Assembly (NCBI GenBank): GCA_016715945.1
Contig: JADJXJ010000001.1
Location: 1,674,001 to 1,738,000, forward strand
Direction of reading: 5' to 3'
DNA: 64,000 bases
Source: Bacteroidota bacterium
GTDB taxonomy: Bacteria > Bacteroidota > Bacteroidia > Bacteroidales > F082
Both the position numbers and the translations under genes were made by a program. A model generated the notes under the pieces. It ran no database searches. It was not told the DNA's origin and worked only from the letters and a program-made list of their open reading frames with translations. Positions 26,072 to 35,600 of this stretch are shown piece after piece; the stretch's first letter is position 1, and the number at the start of each line of letters is the position of its first letter.

Positions 26072-26079
26072 TAACTTTG
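26072..26079 (+). promoter_or_regulatory. Possible -7 element of AMP nucleosidase gene
   Basis: TAACTTTG matches TAnnTTTG and sits 34 nt before the ATG in the divergent region after the HsdR-N-like gene. No clear -33 TTG at 19-21 nt. Confidence 0.4.
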
Positions 26080-26113
26080 TGCGGATATACAATTTCACAA
26101 AAGAAATCGAAGG

Positions 26114-26884
26114 ATGAAGACCAAACAAGAGATCGTAGAAAACTGGTTGCCACGCTACACGGGCATGCCGGTGGAAGACTTCGGAAAGTATATCCTGCTC
26201 ACAAATTTCAATCAGTATCTGGAATTGTTTGCCCATTGGCACAATGTCCCTGTTGTAGGTCATGACCGCCCCATGCCGTGCGCTACCTCGGGCGACATCA
26301 GCATTGTCAATTTCAGCATGGGGAGCGCCAATGCAGCCACAATTATGGACCTGCTGAGCGCTGTAGAACCCAAAGCTGTCCTGTTTTTGGGCAAGTGCGG
26401 GGGGCTCAAGAAGAAAAACCAGGTGGGCGATTTTATTCTGCCTATTGCAGCCATACGGGGCGAAGGTACGTCGAACGACTATTTCCCCCCTGAGGTGCCC
26501 GCACTGCCCGCATTTAGTTTGCAAAAAGCCATCTCGTACAGCATCCGTGAGCATGGCCGGGACTACTGGACCGGAACAGTGTACACCACCAACCGCAGGG
26601 TGTGGGAACACGATGAAGAATTCAAGGAATATTTGATCAAAACAAGGAGCATGGCAGTGGATATGGAAACTGCCACCATTTTTATAGTTGGTTTTGCAAA
26701 CGACATACCCACCGGAGCACTTCTTCTGGTCTCGGACCAACCCATGACCCCGGAAGGCGTAAAAACATCGGACAGCGACCGCAGGGTAAACCAGAAATTT
26801 GTCCACGAACACCTGAAGATCGGAATTGAGGCCCTGCAAACCCTGATCAACAATGGCATTACCGTAAAACACCTGCGATTCTGA
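26114..26884 (+). CDS. amn: AMP nucleosidase
   Basis: A 256-residue protein of the short AMP nucleosidase type common in Bacteroidota. The enzyme hydrolyses AMP to adenine and ribose 5-phosphate. It has the phosphorylase-superfamily pattern: 'VNFSMGSANAATIMDLL', 'VLFLGKCGGLKKK', and the nucleoside-binding 'AVDMETATIF' followed by 'LLLVSDQPM', where an Asp usually protonates the base. E. coli Amn is much longer because of an extra N-terminal domain missing here. The holA gene follows 4 nt later. Confidence 0.85.
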   Translation: MKTKQEIVENWLPRYTGMPVEDFGKYILLTNFNQYLELFAHWHNVPVVGHDRPMPCATSGDISIVNFSMGSANAATIMDLLSAVEPKAVLFLGKCGGLKKKNQVGDFILPIAAIRGEGTSNDYFPPEVPALPAFSLQKAISYSIREHGRDYWTGTVYTTNRRVWEHDEEFKEYLIKTRSMAVDMETATIFIVGFANDIPTGALLLVSDQPMTPEGVKTSDSDRRVNQKFVHEHLKIGIEALQTLINNGITVKHLRF

Positions 26885-26888
26885 GCTT

Positions 26889-27890
26889 GTGACCTACGAT
26901 CAGATAATCAACGACATACGGAATAAAATCTTCAGACCGGTTTATTTTCTTCAGGGCGAAGAGCCATTCTACATTGACGCCATCACCGAGATGCTCGAGG
27001 CCCATGTGGTGGAAGATGGTTTCCGTGATTTTTGCCAAACGGTTGTTTACGGACGCGATGTAAGCCCGAAAGAAGTAGCCTCATTGTGCAAAGCCTATCC
27101 GATGATGGGCACCCATCAGCTGGTTGTGGTGCGCGAGGCACAGGACATGGATAAAATTGAAGAGCTTGAAGCTGAGGTTGATCGTTTCCCACCTAGTACC
27201 GTGCTGGTTATCAATTACAAATACAAGAAACTCGATGGCCGGAAGTCCTTTGCCAAAAAGGTAGCCCAGAAAGGGGTCTTGTTCGAGTCGAAACGTCCGT
27301 ACGAAAATCAGATTCCCGACTGGATATCAAAATACCTGAAACAAAAAAACTACACCATTACGCCCACTGCTGCCCAGCTCATGGCCGACTATCTGGGCAA
27401 CGACCTTTCGAAACTGCGCAACGAGCTCGAAAAACTCATCATTTCCCTCCCCGGCGGTGGCAAGATCGGCGAAAAGGAGGTGGAGACCAACATTGGCATC
27501 AGCAAGGATTTCAGCATCTTCGAGTTGCAAAAGGCCCTAGGGCAGCGGAACTTTGAAAAGTCGTTCCGCATTGTGCAGTACTTTGGCGCCAATAGCAAGG
27601 AATATCCCCTCATCCGGAGCATCATCCTGCTCTATCAGTTTTTTGGCAAGGTGGTGCGCTATCATCAAACTGCCGACAAAACGCGCAACAATGTAGCCAG
27701 TGTGCTTGGGGTAAATCCGTTTTTTGTGGAGGACTATGCCACGGCCGCACGCGCCTATCCACTGCCCAAGGCTTTGGATGCGATACACCTGCTTTTGGAA
27801 TACGACCTGAAGTCGAAAGGCGTAGGCGTGAATAACCTATCGGATGAGGAGCTTTACAAGGAGCTGATATTCAAGCTTATGAATCTTTAA
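26889..27890 (+). CDS. holA: DNA polymerase III subunit delta
   Basis: A 333-residue clamp-loader delta subunit, the wrench that opens the sliding clamp during replication. The 'VYFLQGEEPFYIDAI' opening, 'LVVVREAQDM' and the AAA-like segment with 'LGNDLSKLRNELEKL' followed by 'FSIFELQKALGQRN' are typical. The start is GTG at 26889, chosen because it lies right behind amn and begins 'TYDQIINDIRN' as in relatives. Its stop abuts the stop of the convergent acyl-CoA synthetase gene with no gap. Confidence 0.9.
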   Translation: MTYDQIINDIRNKIFRPVYFLQGEEPFYIDAITEMLEAHVVEDGFRDFCQTVVYGRDVSPKEVASLCKAYPMMGTHQLVVVREAQDMDKIEELEAEVDRFPPSTVLVINYKYKKLDGRKSFAKKVAQKGVLFESKRPYENQIPDWISKYLKQKNYTITPTAAQLMADYLGNDLSKLRNELEKLIISLPGGGKIGEKEVETNIGISKDFSIFELQKALGQRNFEKSFRIVQYFGANSKEYPLIRSIILLYQFFGKVVRYHQTADKTRNNVASVLGVNPFFVEDYATAARAYPLPKALDAIHLLLEYDLKSKGVGVNNLSDEELYKELIFKLMNL

Positions 27891-29654
27891 TCAGGCAAAA
27901 AGGGCTTCTATTTGTGAAGCATACTTTTGGGTGATGAACGCGCGTTTGAGCTTCAGATTGGCTGTGAGCTCGCCTGTTTGCACCGACCACTCGTGATCAA
28001 TGAGGTCGAATTTTTTGATTTGCTCGTAATCGCCGAATTGCTTGTTAAGTTCGTCCACCTCAGCTTTGATGCGTTTGCGCACTTCTTTGTGCTGAATCAT
28101 TTCGCTATCGGTGGTGTAACTGATGCCTTGCTGGCGGCACCAGGCACGCAGGTGCTCGAATGAGGGGGTGATGAGCGCTGCCGCAAATTTCTGGTTTTCG
28201 CCCAGCACAATGATGCCATCGATGAAAGGCGATTCTTTAAACTTGTTTTCGATCAGGGCGGGGCTGATGTATTTCCCCATGGAGGTTTTGAAAATTTCTT
28301 TTATTCTCCCGGTGATCCGTAGGTGTCCTGTTGGTTCGAGCTGACCTTTGTCGCCGGTATGAAACCATCCCCCGGCATCAATTGCTGCTGCGGTGAGTTC
28401 GGGAGCGTTGAAATAGCCTTTCATCACGTTCGGGCCTTTGACGAGTATTTCGCCCTCGTCGGAGATGCGCACGGCGACATCTTTGATGACTTTGCCCACC
28501 GTTCCGGGCATCATGCCGTTGGGTTCGAGGGTGTTCACGGCAATCACGGGCGAGGTTTCGGTGAGGCCGTATCCTTCGAGCACCGGAATGCCGGCTGCTG
28601 CAAAAATCCGGACAAGACGTGGCTGCAAGGCTGCACCACCCGATACAATTACACGCATTCTGCCGCCCAGGGCTTCCTGCCACTTGCTGAACACAAGCTT
28701 CCGCATCAGCCACAACCGCAGCCGGAACCAGAGGCTGTTGCCGGCATACGGATCATACTGCATGCCAAGCTCCACAGCCCGGTGGAACAAGATTCGTTTC
28801 AGTCCTTTGAGTTTCTCCCCTTTGGCCATGATTTTGTCGAAAACCTTCTCGAGCAGGCGGGGCACGGTGGTGAGTATTTCGGGAGATACCTCGCGGATGT
28901 TGTCGGCAATGGTTCCCATGTTTTCGGCATAATACACCGAAACACCCAGATAATGATAGGTGTAGATATTCATCCGCTCATACACATGGCATAGCGGGAG
29001 GTAGCTCACAGCCCTGCATGTCTGATCAACCGGAAAAATATGTTTGACTGCCAGTACATTGCTGAGCAGGTTGGCATGTGTGAGCATCACCCCTTTCGGA
29101 TTGCCGGTGGTGCCGCTGGTGTAGATCAGGGTGGCCACATCGCCCGGCTTTACTGCACTTTTGCGTTTTTCCAGTTCCTCACGACAGGGGTTCGACCTGC
29201 CTTGGTCGATCAGTTCGCTTAGCAGGCTGATGTTTTCGCAGGGGCGAAAGGAATAAACCTTTTCGATGGCAGGCAGTTCCGGCAGGATATCTTTGATCTT
29301 GCGATACATATCGCAACCCGAGATAAATACCAGACGCACCCCGGAGTGGCTGAGGATGTAGCGATAGTCGGCTTCGCTGATGGTGGGGTAAATGGGCACG
29401 TGAACGGCGCCAATCTGCAGAATGGCCATGTCCACAAAGTTCCATTCGGGCATGCTCACCGCGATGGTTGCTATCTTGTCACCAGGCTGGATGCCCAATC
29501 CGATGAGTGCACAGCTGATGGCGTCCACGGCTTCGCGATATTGCTTCAAGCTGTATCCCACCCACTTGCCGTTGACCTTACCGGCCAGCACATCGGTTTT
29601 GGGGCGAAAGTTGGCCTCGTAGTAAGGCAATAGGTCAAAGATGCGTTCTACCAT
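27891..29654 (-). CDS. Long-chain acyl-CoA synthetase (AMP-forming)
   Basis: A 587-residue AMP-dependent synthetase of the long-chain fatty-acid:CoA ligase type; it activates fatty acids with ATP and CoA at the inner membrane. The P-loop-like 'LIYTSGTTGNPKGVMLTHANL', A5 'GYGLTETSPV', A7 'WFHTGDKGQ' and A8 'ITGRIKEIFKTSMGKYISP' are present. The usual A10 lysine region is replaced by the shorter 'TGELTANLKLKR' end typical of eukaryote-like ACSL/Bacteroidota proteins. It has its own promoter upstream. Confidence 0.9.
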   Translation of the reverse strand: MVERIFDLLPYYEANFRPKTDVLAGKVNGKWVGYSLKQYREAVDAISCALIGLGIQPGDKIATIAVSMPEWNFVDMAILQIGAVHVPIYPTISEADYRYILSHSGVRLVFISGCDMYRKIKDILPELPAIEKVYSFRPCENISLLSELIDQGRSNPCREELEKRKSAVKPGDVATLIYTSGTTGNPKGVMLTHANLLSNVLAVKHIFPVDQTCRAVSYLPLCHVYERMNIYTYHYLGVSVYYAENMGTIADNIREVSPEILTTVPRLLEKVFDKIMAKGEKLKGLKRILFHRAVELGMQYDPYAGNSLWFRLRLWLMRKLVFSKWQEALGGRMRVIVSGGAALQPRLVRIFAAAGIPVLEGYGLTETSPVIAVNTLEPNGMMPGTVGKVIKDVAVRISDEGEILVKGPNVMKGYFNAPELTAAAIDAGGWFHTGDKGQLEPTGHLRITGRIKEIFKTSMGKYISPALIENKFKESPFIDGIIVLGENQKFAAALITPSFEHLRAWCRQQGISYTTDSEMIQHKEVRKRIKAEVDELNKQFGDYEQIKKFDLIDHEWSVQTGELTANLKLKRAFITQKYASQIEALFA

Positions 29655-30000
29655 TTTGCTCAGATAAGTTTTCGAATGGTTTCAGCCCTGAAAAAACAAG
29701 TCGCAAAGGTAGAAAATGAGATTACAACGCAAAAATTTTCCAACTGCCTGATTATAGGCCGCTTTCTTCGAATACCCTCACAAACAGGCAATTTCAAACA
29801 TGAAGTAACTAATTAATTCCTGCCCGCAATCGAATGCAATTTTGTAAAAAAAAGAGATATTGATCTGACTACCTGATGGTTATCTGATTATTCTGGTATT
29901 GACTTATTGGATAGCGGCATGAATCCATGAAGATAAGACATTTATAATAAAGCTGTTGATGACGATTTTACGTCAGGATGCAAGAACAAAAACTCCGAGA
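29655..30000. other. 346-bp intergenic region
   Basis: Apart from the acyl-CoA synthetase promoter at its left end, the stretch from about 29740 to 30000 is AT-rich and holds no open frame of note, no tRNA-like or terminator-like structure, and no repeat that I can see. Confidence 0.6.
29704..29732 (-). promoter_or_regulatory. Promoter of the acyl-CoA synthetase gene
   Basis: On the minus strand TTG (complement of 29730-29732, within TTTTTG) and TACCTTTG (complement of 29704-29711) are 18 nt apart, close to the Bacteroidota consensus, about 50 nt before the start codon. Confidence 0.5.
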
Positions 30001-30765
30001 TCAGCCTCTGTGAATCATTGTGGCCGAGGCCTGGGCAGCGGGCATTACCACCACGTCGTGGATGCTCACATGCGGGGGCACGTTGGCACAATACCAGACC
30101 ACATCGGCCACATCGCCGGCAGTGAGGGGCCGGAAGTTTTCGTAAACTTTGGCCGCACGCTGGCTGTCGCCTTTGAAACGCACTTCGGAAAACTCCGTCT
30201 CTACCGCGCCTGGTGCCACCTGCGTTACCCGGATGCCATGCGCATACAAATCCATCCGCATGGCACGTGTGAGTCCGTCAACGGCATGTTTTGTGGCACA
30301 ATACACATTTCCGTTCGGGTAAGCTTCCTTGCCGGCAATGCTGCCAATATTGATGATGTGCCCCGAACACCTTTCGACCATCATGGGGCTGATGACCCTT
30401 GTGATATAGAGCAATCCTTTGATATTGGTGTCAATCATCCGCTCCCAGTCGTCAATCTGCCCGGCATGGATGGGATCGAGGCCCACCGCAAGGCCGGCAT
30501 TGTTGATAAGCAGGTCGGGAGTTTGCTGATGTTGAACCAACCAGCGGGCCAGCTCATCGGCATGCTCCTTGTGCCTCACGTCGAGCACCAGCGCATGAAC
30601 CTGCACACCGTATTCCTGTTGCAGCTGTTCGCTGAGCTGATACAAGCGTTCGGCGCGGCGTGCCAGAAGCATCAGGTGCCATCCCCCCGAAGCAAAACGG
30701 CGTGCACAAGCTTCGCCAATGCCACTGCTGGCGCCTGTAATAACAGCAAAAGGATGAACGCTCAT
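30001..30765 (-). CDS. Short-chain dehydrogenase/reductase (SDR)
   Basis: A 254-residue classical SDR. The NAD(P) motif 'VITGASSGIGEACA' is at about residues 7-20, 'LLINNAGLAVGL' follows, and the catalytic Ser and Tyr-x-x-x-Lys lie in 'IGSIAGKE' and 'VYCATKHAVD'. It resembles YdfG/serine 3-dehydrogenase-like SDRs; an Arg-rich segment after strand 2 ('LLARRAERL') suggests NADP(H). The open frame runs up to 30876, but ATG at 30765 starts the domain properly. Substrate unknown. Confidence 0.88.
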   Translation of the reverse strand: MSVHPFAVITGASSGIGEACARRFASGGWHLMLLARRAERLYQLSEQLQQEYGVQVHALVLDVRHKEHADELARWLVQHQQTPDLLINNAGLAVGLDPIHAGQIDDWERMIDTNIKGLLYITRVISPMMVERCSGHIINIGSIAGKEAYPNGNVYCATKHAVDGLTRAMRMDLYAHGIRVTQVAPGAVETEFSEVRFKGDSQRAAKVYENFRPLTAGDVADVVWYCANVPPHVSIHDVVVMPAAQASATMIHRG

Positions 30766-30782
30766 AAGATTCGATTTTGGTA

Positions 30783-30790
30783 CAAAGTTA
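30783..30790 (-). promoter_or_regulatory. Possible -7 element of the SDR gene
   Basis: TAACTTTG on the minus strand, 18 nt before the start codon; consistent with a very short leader. No well-spaced -33. Confidence 0.35.
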
Positions 30791-30858
30791 CGATTTGCCA
30801 GAGGGACTGAGCGATTTGTTTTTTTTGCCTTAAACTGGTTTGGAAAAATCATGGTAAT

Positions 30859-30866
30859 TAAATTTG
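30859..30866 (+). promoter_or_regulatory. Possible -7 element of the T9SS cargo gene
   Basis: TAAATTTG, with TTTG at 30839-30842 only 16 nt upstream, 27 nt before the ATG; spacing is short for the consensus. Confidence 0.35.
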
Positions 30867-30892
30867 TTAGCAACAACCATAAACATGCGGTT

Positions 30893-31906
30893 ATGAAGAA
30901 ACTTTACCTCACCCTCCTGATTCTCACCTCTTTTCTTGGTTTACACGCACAACAAACCATCAGTATCCTGTATGTGAACGACAATGCTGCTTTTGCGCCA
31001 AACACCGAAACCCTCATTGCAGCGTTGCAACAAACCGGATACAGCTTTGCCATTTTCGATGCAGTGGCTCAACAGCGCTCGCCGGAGTTTAACGAGCTGA
31101 AAGACTACGACCTTGTGCTCTGGCACACTTCCACGGATGGCGTGGGACTTTACTTCTGGAACGGCAACGATCAGGACAACCCCCACATCATGGCGTATCT
31201 AAATAATGGAGGAAACCTGGTGGTGATGGGCAACGACTTTCTCTACGACCGTTATTTTACCCCGACAACCTTTGCTGCCGGAGATTTTGTGCACGACTAC
31301 CTCGGCACCATGGTTTACCATGCCCAGAGTTATGGTGACGACGGTGGGCAAGGTGTGCCACAGCTCGATCTGGTTCCCGGCCACAACATCACCAGCCTCA
31401 ATCCGGTGACCTGGATTTTTTCGACCTTGTGGTGGGCCGATGCCTGCCTGCCCGTGCCGGGGGCTGTGCCTGTTTACAAAATGGGGCCGGCTTCCTATCC
31501 CCTGTCAAACTATTATGCATCAATATTTTACCAGGGTAGCAACTTCGCCACCCTGTCCATGTTTTTCGACCCTGCCCTGATTGACACCGATGCCAACCGG
31601 ACTGCACTCATGGGCGATGTGATCAATTATTTTCAGAATCTTGTGGGATTGCGCCAGCAAAAGGCAAATGACAAAATCCTGAAAGTATTCCCCTCCCCTG
31701 CCAATCAGTATGTTCAGTTTGTGTTGCCGGATGACCAGGCTACAAGGCTTATCATCACCGACGCATCGGGCAAACAGCGTGGCAACCTGCCTGTTGCAAT
31801 TGGAGATCAGGTGCTGCGACTTGATGTAAGTTCGTTCGGGCCGGGCATATACCAAATCAGCACATACCCCGGAAACCACAGCCAGCGCTTCATCATTTCC
31901 CGTTGA
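30893..31906 (+). CDS. Secreted protein with type IX secretion C-terminal domain
   Basis: A 337-residue protein with a signal peptide (about residues 1-18, ending 'LHAQ') and a C-terminal type A sorting domain of about 75 residues: 'LKVFPSPANQYV' at its start and the 'PGIYQIST' then 'QRFIISR' end. Such tails direct export through the Por/type IX secretion system, after which they are removed or modified with lipopolysaccharide. The middle domain looks like a class I glutamine amidotransferase-like or ThuA-like fold ('ILYVNDNAAF', 'DLVLWHTSTDG', 'GGNLVVMGNDF') but I cannot name an activity. Confidence 0.8.
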   Translation: MKKLYLTLLILTSFLGLHAQQTISILYVNDNAAFAPNTETLIAALQQTGYSFAIFDAVAQQRSPEFNELKDYDLVLWHTSTDGVGLYFWNGNDQDNPHIMAYLNNGGNLVVMGNDFLYDRYFTPTTFAAGDFVHDYLGTMVYHAQSYGDDGGQGVPQLDLVPGHNITSLNPVTWIFSTLWWADACLPVPGAVPVYKMGPASYPLSNYYASIFYQGSNFATLSMFFDPALIDTDANRTALMGDVINYFQNLVGLRQQKANDKILKVFPSPANQYVQFVLPDDQATRLIITDASGKQRGNLPVAIGDQVLRLDVSSFGPGIYQISTYPGNHSQRFIISR

Positions 31907-31922
31907 ATCTGATTCGGACAAC

Positions 31923-32369
31923 ATGCCGCTCAGAGTGCCGGGCATCATAGGCCCAAATGCAGGAAATTGCCCGCAGCAGCTCTATGAATTTGGCGTGGAG
32001 CTGGGTCGAAAAATTGCCACGGTTGCACCAGCAATAGTCTGCGGAGGGATGGGCGGTTTCATGGAGGCTGTATGTCGGGGTGCAAAAAGTAACACACAGC
32101 ACAATTGCCTGACCATAGGCATCTTACCCGGCTCGGACCCGCAATCGGGCAATCGCTGGCTGGATATCGTCATCCCCAGCGGATTGGGGCTGGCCCGGAA
32201 TGTGCTGGTGGTTCAATCGGCCCATGTGGTTGTCGCTGCAGGAGGCGGAGCAGGAACACTGTCGGAAATAGCCTTTGCGCTGCAAACGGGCAAAACGGTT
32301 ATCTGTGTGCATGGCTTCGGCGGGTTCAGCGAGTGGATGTTGAGGTGTTTCATTGTGCAGGTGTTTTAG
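31923..32369 (+). CDS. LOG-family-like protein (TIGR00725 type)
   Basis: A 148-residue nucleotide-binding protein of the TIGR00725/LOG-like group. It has a glycine-rich first loop ('VCGGMGGFMEA') and the characteristic 'AAGGGAGTLSEIAFAL', matching the PGGxGTxxE motif of cytokinin riboside phosphohydrolase LOG proteins with Pro replaced by Ala. Relatives are usually about 160 residues; the last 12 or so here diverge after 'GFSEWM', so the C-terminus may be slightly altered. It follows the T9SS cargo gene by 16 nt with no evident functional link. Confidence 0.7.
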   Translation: MPLRVPGIIGPNAGNCPQQLYEFGVELGRKIATVAPAIVCGGMGGFMEAVCRGAKSNTQHNCLTIGILPGSDPQSGNRWLDIVIPSGLGLARNVLVVQSAHVVVAAGGGAGTLSEIAFALQTGKTVICVHGFGGFSEWMLRCFIVQVF

Positions 32370-32390
32370 TGGATTTAGCACGACTAAAAC
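32363..32390. repeat. Inverted repeat at the end of the LOG-like gene
   Basis: GTTTTAGT (32363-32370) and ACTAAAAC (32383-32390) are perfect complements around 12 nt; the LOG-like stop codon is inside the left arm. No T-run follows at once, so it is not a good terminator. The rest of the gap to 32648 is AT-rich with nothing recognisable. Confidence 0.4.
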
Positions 32391-32648
32391 ATCAATATTA
32401 TATTTTTGTTCAACTTTTTAGTTTAAATATTAAACAATTTTGGCCATAATTACGCGAATCGTTGTCGCCGCAATGGGTTGCAAACGGAAAAACCTAACCA
32501 CAGGAAATAAGTACGGAAATCCAGATCGTCGGATTCTTAAATATCACATTGTTATTCAAAATATTGAATAATAAACCTATCTTCTCCTTGAATAATAAAC
32601 AAGGCAGCAACGGATCCGGACAGGGAGATTGATGATATGAATACTGGC

Positions 32649-35600
32649 CTATCGCTTGTGTAGTTCCACCCATTTGCGGGCATTGACAAAGGCTTCGATC
32701 CATGGTGAAACCTCGTCACCGCGGTGGTTCTCGGGATAGTAGGGCCATTGCCAGGGCAGGAATGCCCGTTCGATGTGGGGCATCATGGCCAGATGGCGGC
32801 CGTTGTTGGAGCAGATGGCGGCTGTGGCCCAATCGCTTCCGTTCGGATTGCCGGGGTATTCGTCCTGACCATAATGCATTACGATGTTAAAGTTGTCGCG
32901 ATAGGACGGGAAGCTGAACTTTCCTTCCCCATGAGCCACCCACACGCCCAGCCTGCGGCCGCTCAGGCTGCCCAGCATCACGCTGTTGTTCTCGGGAATT
33001 TCCACTGCCACAAAAGCCGATTCAAACTTACCTGAGTCGTTGTGGAGCATGCGAATGCGCTCGGGATGTTCCGGGTAAATCAGATTGAGTTCCACCATCA
33101 GCTGGCAGCCGTTGCACACCCCCAGGCTCAGGGTATCGGGGCGGGCATAGAAATCTTCGAGCGCTTTGCGCGCTTTCTCGTTGTGGAGAAACGCGCCTGC
33201 CCAGCCTTTGGCCGAACCAAGCACATCGGAATTGGAAAATCCGCCCACGAACACAATCATCTGCACATCGCTCAGGTCGTCGCGTCCGCTGATCAGGTCG
33301 GTCATATGCACATCTTTCACTTCGAAGCCTGCCAACCATAGGGCATAAGCCATTTCGCGGTCGCCGTTCACGCCCTTTTCGCGTATGATTGCTGCCTTTG
33401 CAACCGATGAATTCGTGCGCTGATGACTGAGACCATAATGCGCAAGCGTGCCAACGAATCGGGTGCCGAAGGCAAATGCGAGGTCCTGCTTTTTATAGTT
33501 TCTGAATCGTGCCAGGGCAAGCTGTGCGCCGCTCTGTTTGCGGTCGAGCAGATAGGACGATTTGAACCAGATGTCGCGCAACTGATTGATATCGAATATG
33601 TAACGCTCATTCTGATGATGCACATACAAAAACCGCTCAGCCACGGGATGACCCAGGTAATTGAATTGTACCCCGGCCTCCGAAAGCATGCGTTCGGCTT
33701 CGCCATCGCCAGGCACCTGAACGACAACTGCAGGTTGCTCGCTGAACAGGAGATGCAGCAGGTCGGTTTCGCCGAAAGACTCAGTGTGGATGCGCATGCC
33801 CCATTCGCTGTTCGGGAAGTTCATTTCGAGCAGGGTAGTAATCAGACCGCCGGCTGAGACGTCATGTCCGGAAAGCACAAGACCGTTTGCAATGAGCTGT
33901 TGCACAGCGCCAAAGGCCCTGACGAAGCTATCAGCCCCGGTAGTGTCGGGGGCATGCCCTCCCACCTTGTTGAGGGTCTGGTAGAAGCTGCTGCCCCCAA
34001 GATGAAATTGTTGATCCGCAAAACTGATGTAAAGGAGTTTCGATTTGAAGTCGGGCACGAGCACCGGATTCACCACCTTTTTCACGTCGGAGGTTTGCCC
34101 CACGGCGGTTACGATGACCGTCCCGGGTGCGAGCACTTTTGTACCGTCGGGGTATTTCTGGGTCATCGAGAGCGAGTCCTTACCGGTGGGCACGTTGATG
34201 CCCAGCTCAATACAAAAATCGCTGAGTGCTTTCACGGCCAGAAACAGGCGGGTATTTTCGCCGGGGTTTTTGGCGGGCCACATCCAGTTGGCGCTGAGCG
34301 ATATCCCTTTCAATCCATCTTCGATCGGCGCCCAGATGAGGTTAGTGAGGGCTTCGGCCACAGCAAGGCGCGAACCTTTGCGCGGATCGATGAGCGCAGC
34401 AACAGGCGCATGACCGAGTGCGGTGGCAATACCTTGTGTGCCGGTATAATCAAGCGCCACGACTCCCAGGTTGTTGAGTGGCAGTTGCAATGGTCCGGCT
34501 GTTTGCTGCACAGCCACCCGCCCGGTTACCGAGCGGTCCACCTTGTTGGTGAGCCAGTCTTTGCAGGCCACAGCCTCGAGCTGTAAAACAGCTTGCAGGT
34601 ATTGATTGATCTTGTGGTGCTCCAGGGCAGGTTCGCTGTATTGGCGCTTAATGGTGGTGTCGGTGAGCGTGGTTTTGGGTGGTTTGCCGAAGAAATGCTC
34701 CAGGCTCAGGTCAATTGGGTTTTGCCCGTTTCTGCCTACGAAACGCAGCTTGCGGTCGCCGGTGGTTCGTCCTACCACATACATGGGTGCGCGTTCGCGG
34801 GCTGCAATGGCTTCGAGCATTGGCAGGTGTTCAGGTGCAATCACCAGCCCCATGCGTTCCTGCGATTCGTTGCCAATAATTTCTTTTTCCGATAGGGTGG
34901 GGTCGCCAACCGGCAGTTTGCCGATTTCGATGATGCCTCCTGTTTCTTCCACCAGTTCCGACAGGCAGTTGAGGTGGCCGCCTGCACCGTGGTCGTGTAT
35001 TGTCTTGATGAAGTTTTCGTCCGACTCGGCCATGGCGCGCACCACGTTGGCCACACGTTTCTGCATTTCGGGATTGGCCCGCTGCACTGCATTGAGCTCG
35101 AGCGATTGTTCAAACTGGCCGGTATCCACACTCGACACAGCTCCGCCGCCCATTCCGATGCGGTAGTTGTCGCCTCCGAGCACCACAATGCTGTCGCCTG
35201 CCGCGGGCGTTTGTTTGGTCAGGTCGCGTTCGTTGGCATAACCTACCCCGCCGGCCAGCATCACCACTTTGTCGTAGCCGGACCATTCGCCCTCAAAGTG
35301 TTCAAAGGTCAGCAAGCTGCCATTGATCAGAGGTTGTCCGAATTTGTTGCCGAAGTCGGAGGCCCCGTTGGAAGCCTTGATGAGGATGTCGTCGGGTTTG
35401 TGATAAAGCCAGGGCCGTGCTTTGAAAGGCACTTCCCAGGGGCGGTTTTCCTCGGTACGCGGATAGGCAGTCATGTAAACCGCCGTGCCGGCCAGCGGAA
35501 TGCTGCCCTGTCCTCCGGCCATGCGGTCGCGGATCTCGCCACCGGTGCCAGTGGAAGCCCCATTGAAAGGCTCGACTGTGGTAGGAAAATTATGTGTTTC

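Noticed and set aside
26114..26884. AMP nucleosidase as an anti-phage nucleotide-depletion effector
   Set aside because: It sits beside holA in a housekeeping region with no sensor or defence gene, and matches the ordinary Bacteroidota amn.
29740..30000. Hidden tRNA or small RNA in the largest gap
   Set aside because: No cloverleaf, TTCGA-type T-loop, terminator hairpin or complete promoter could be recognised.
32363..32390. Terminator or CRISPR-like repeat after the LOG-like gene
   Set aside because: Only one 8-bp inverted repeat without an immediate T-run or further repeat units.
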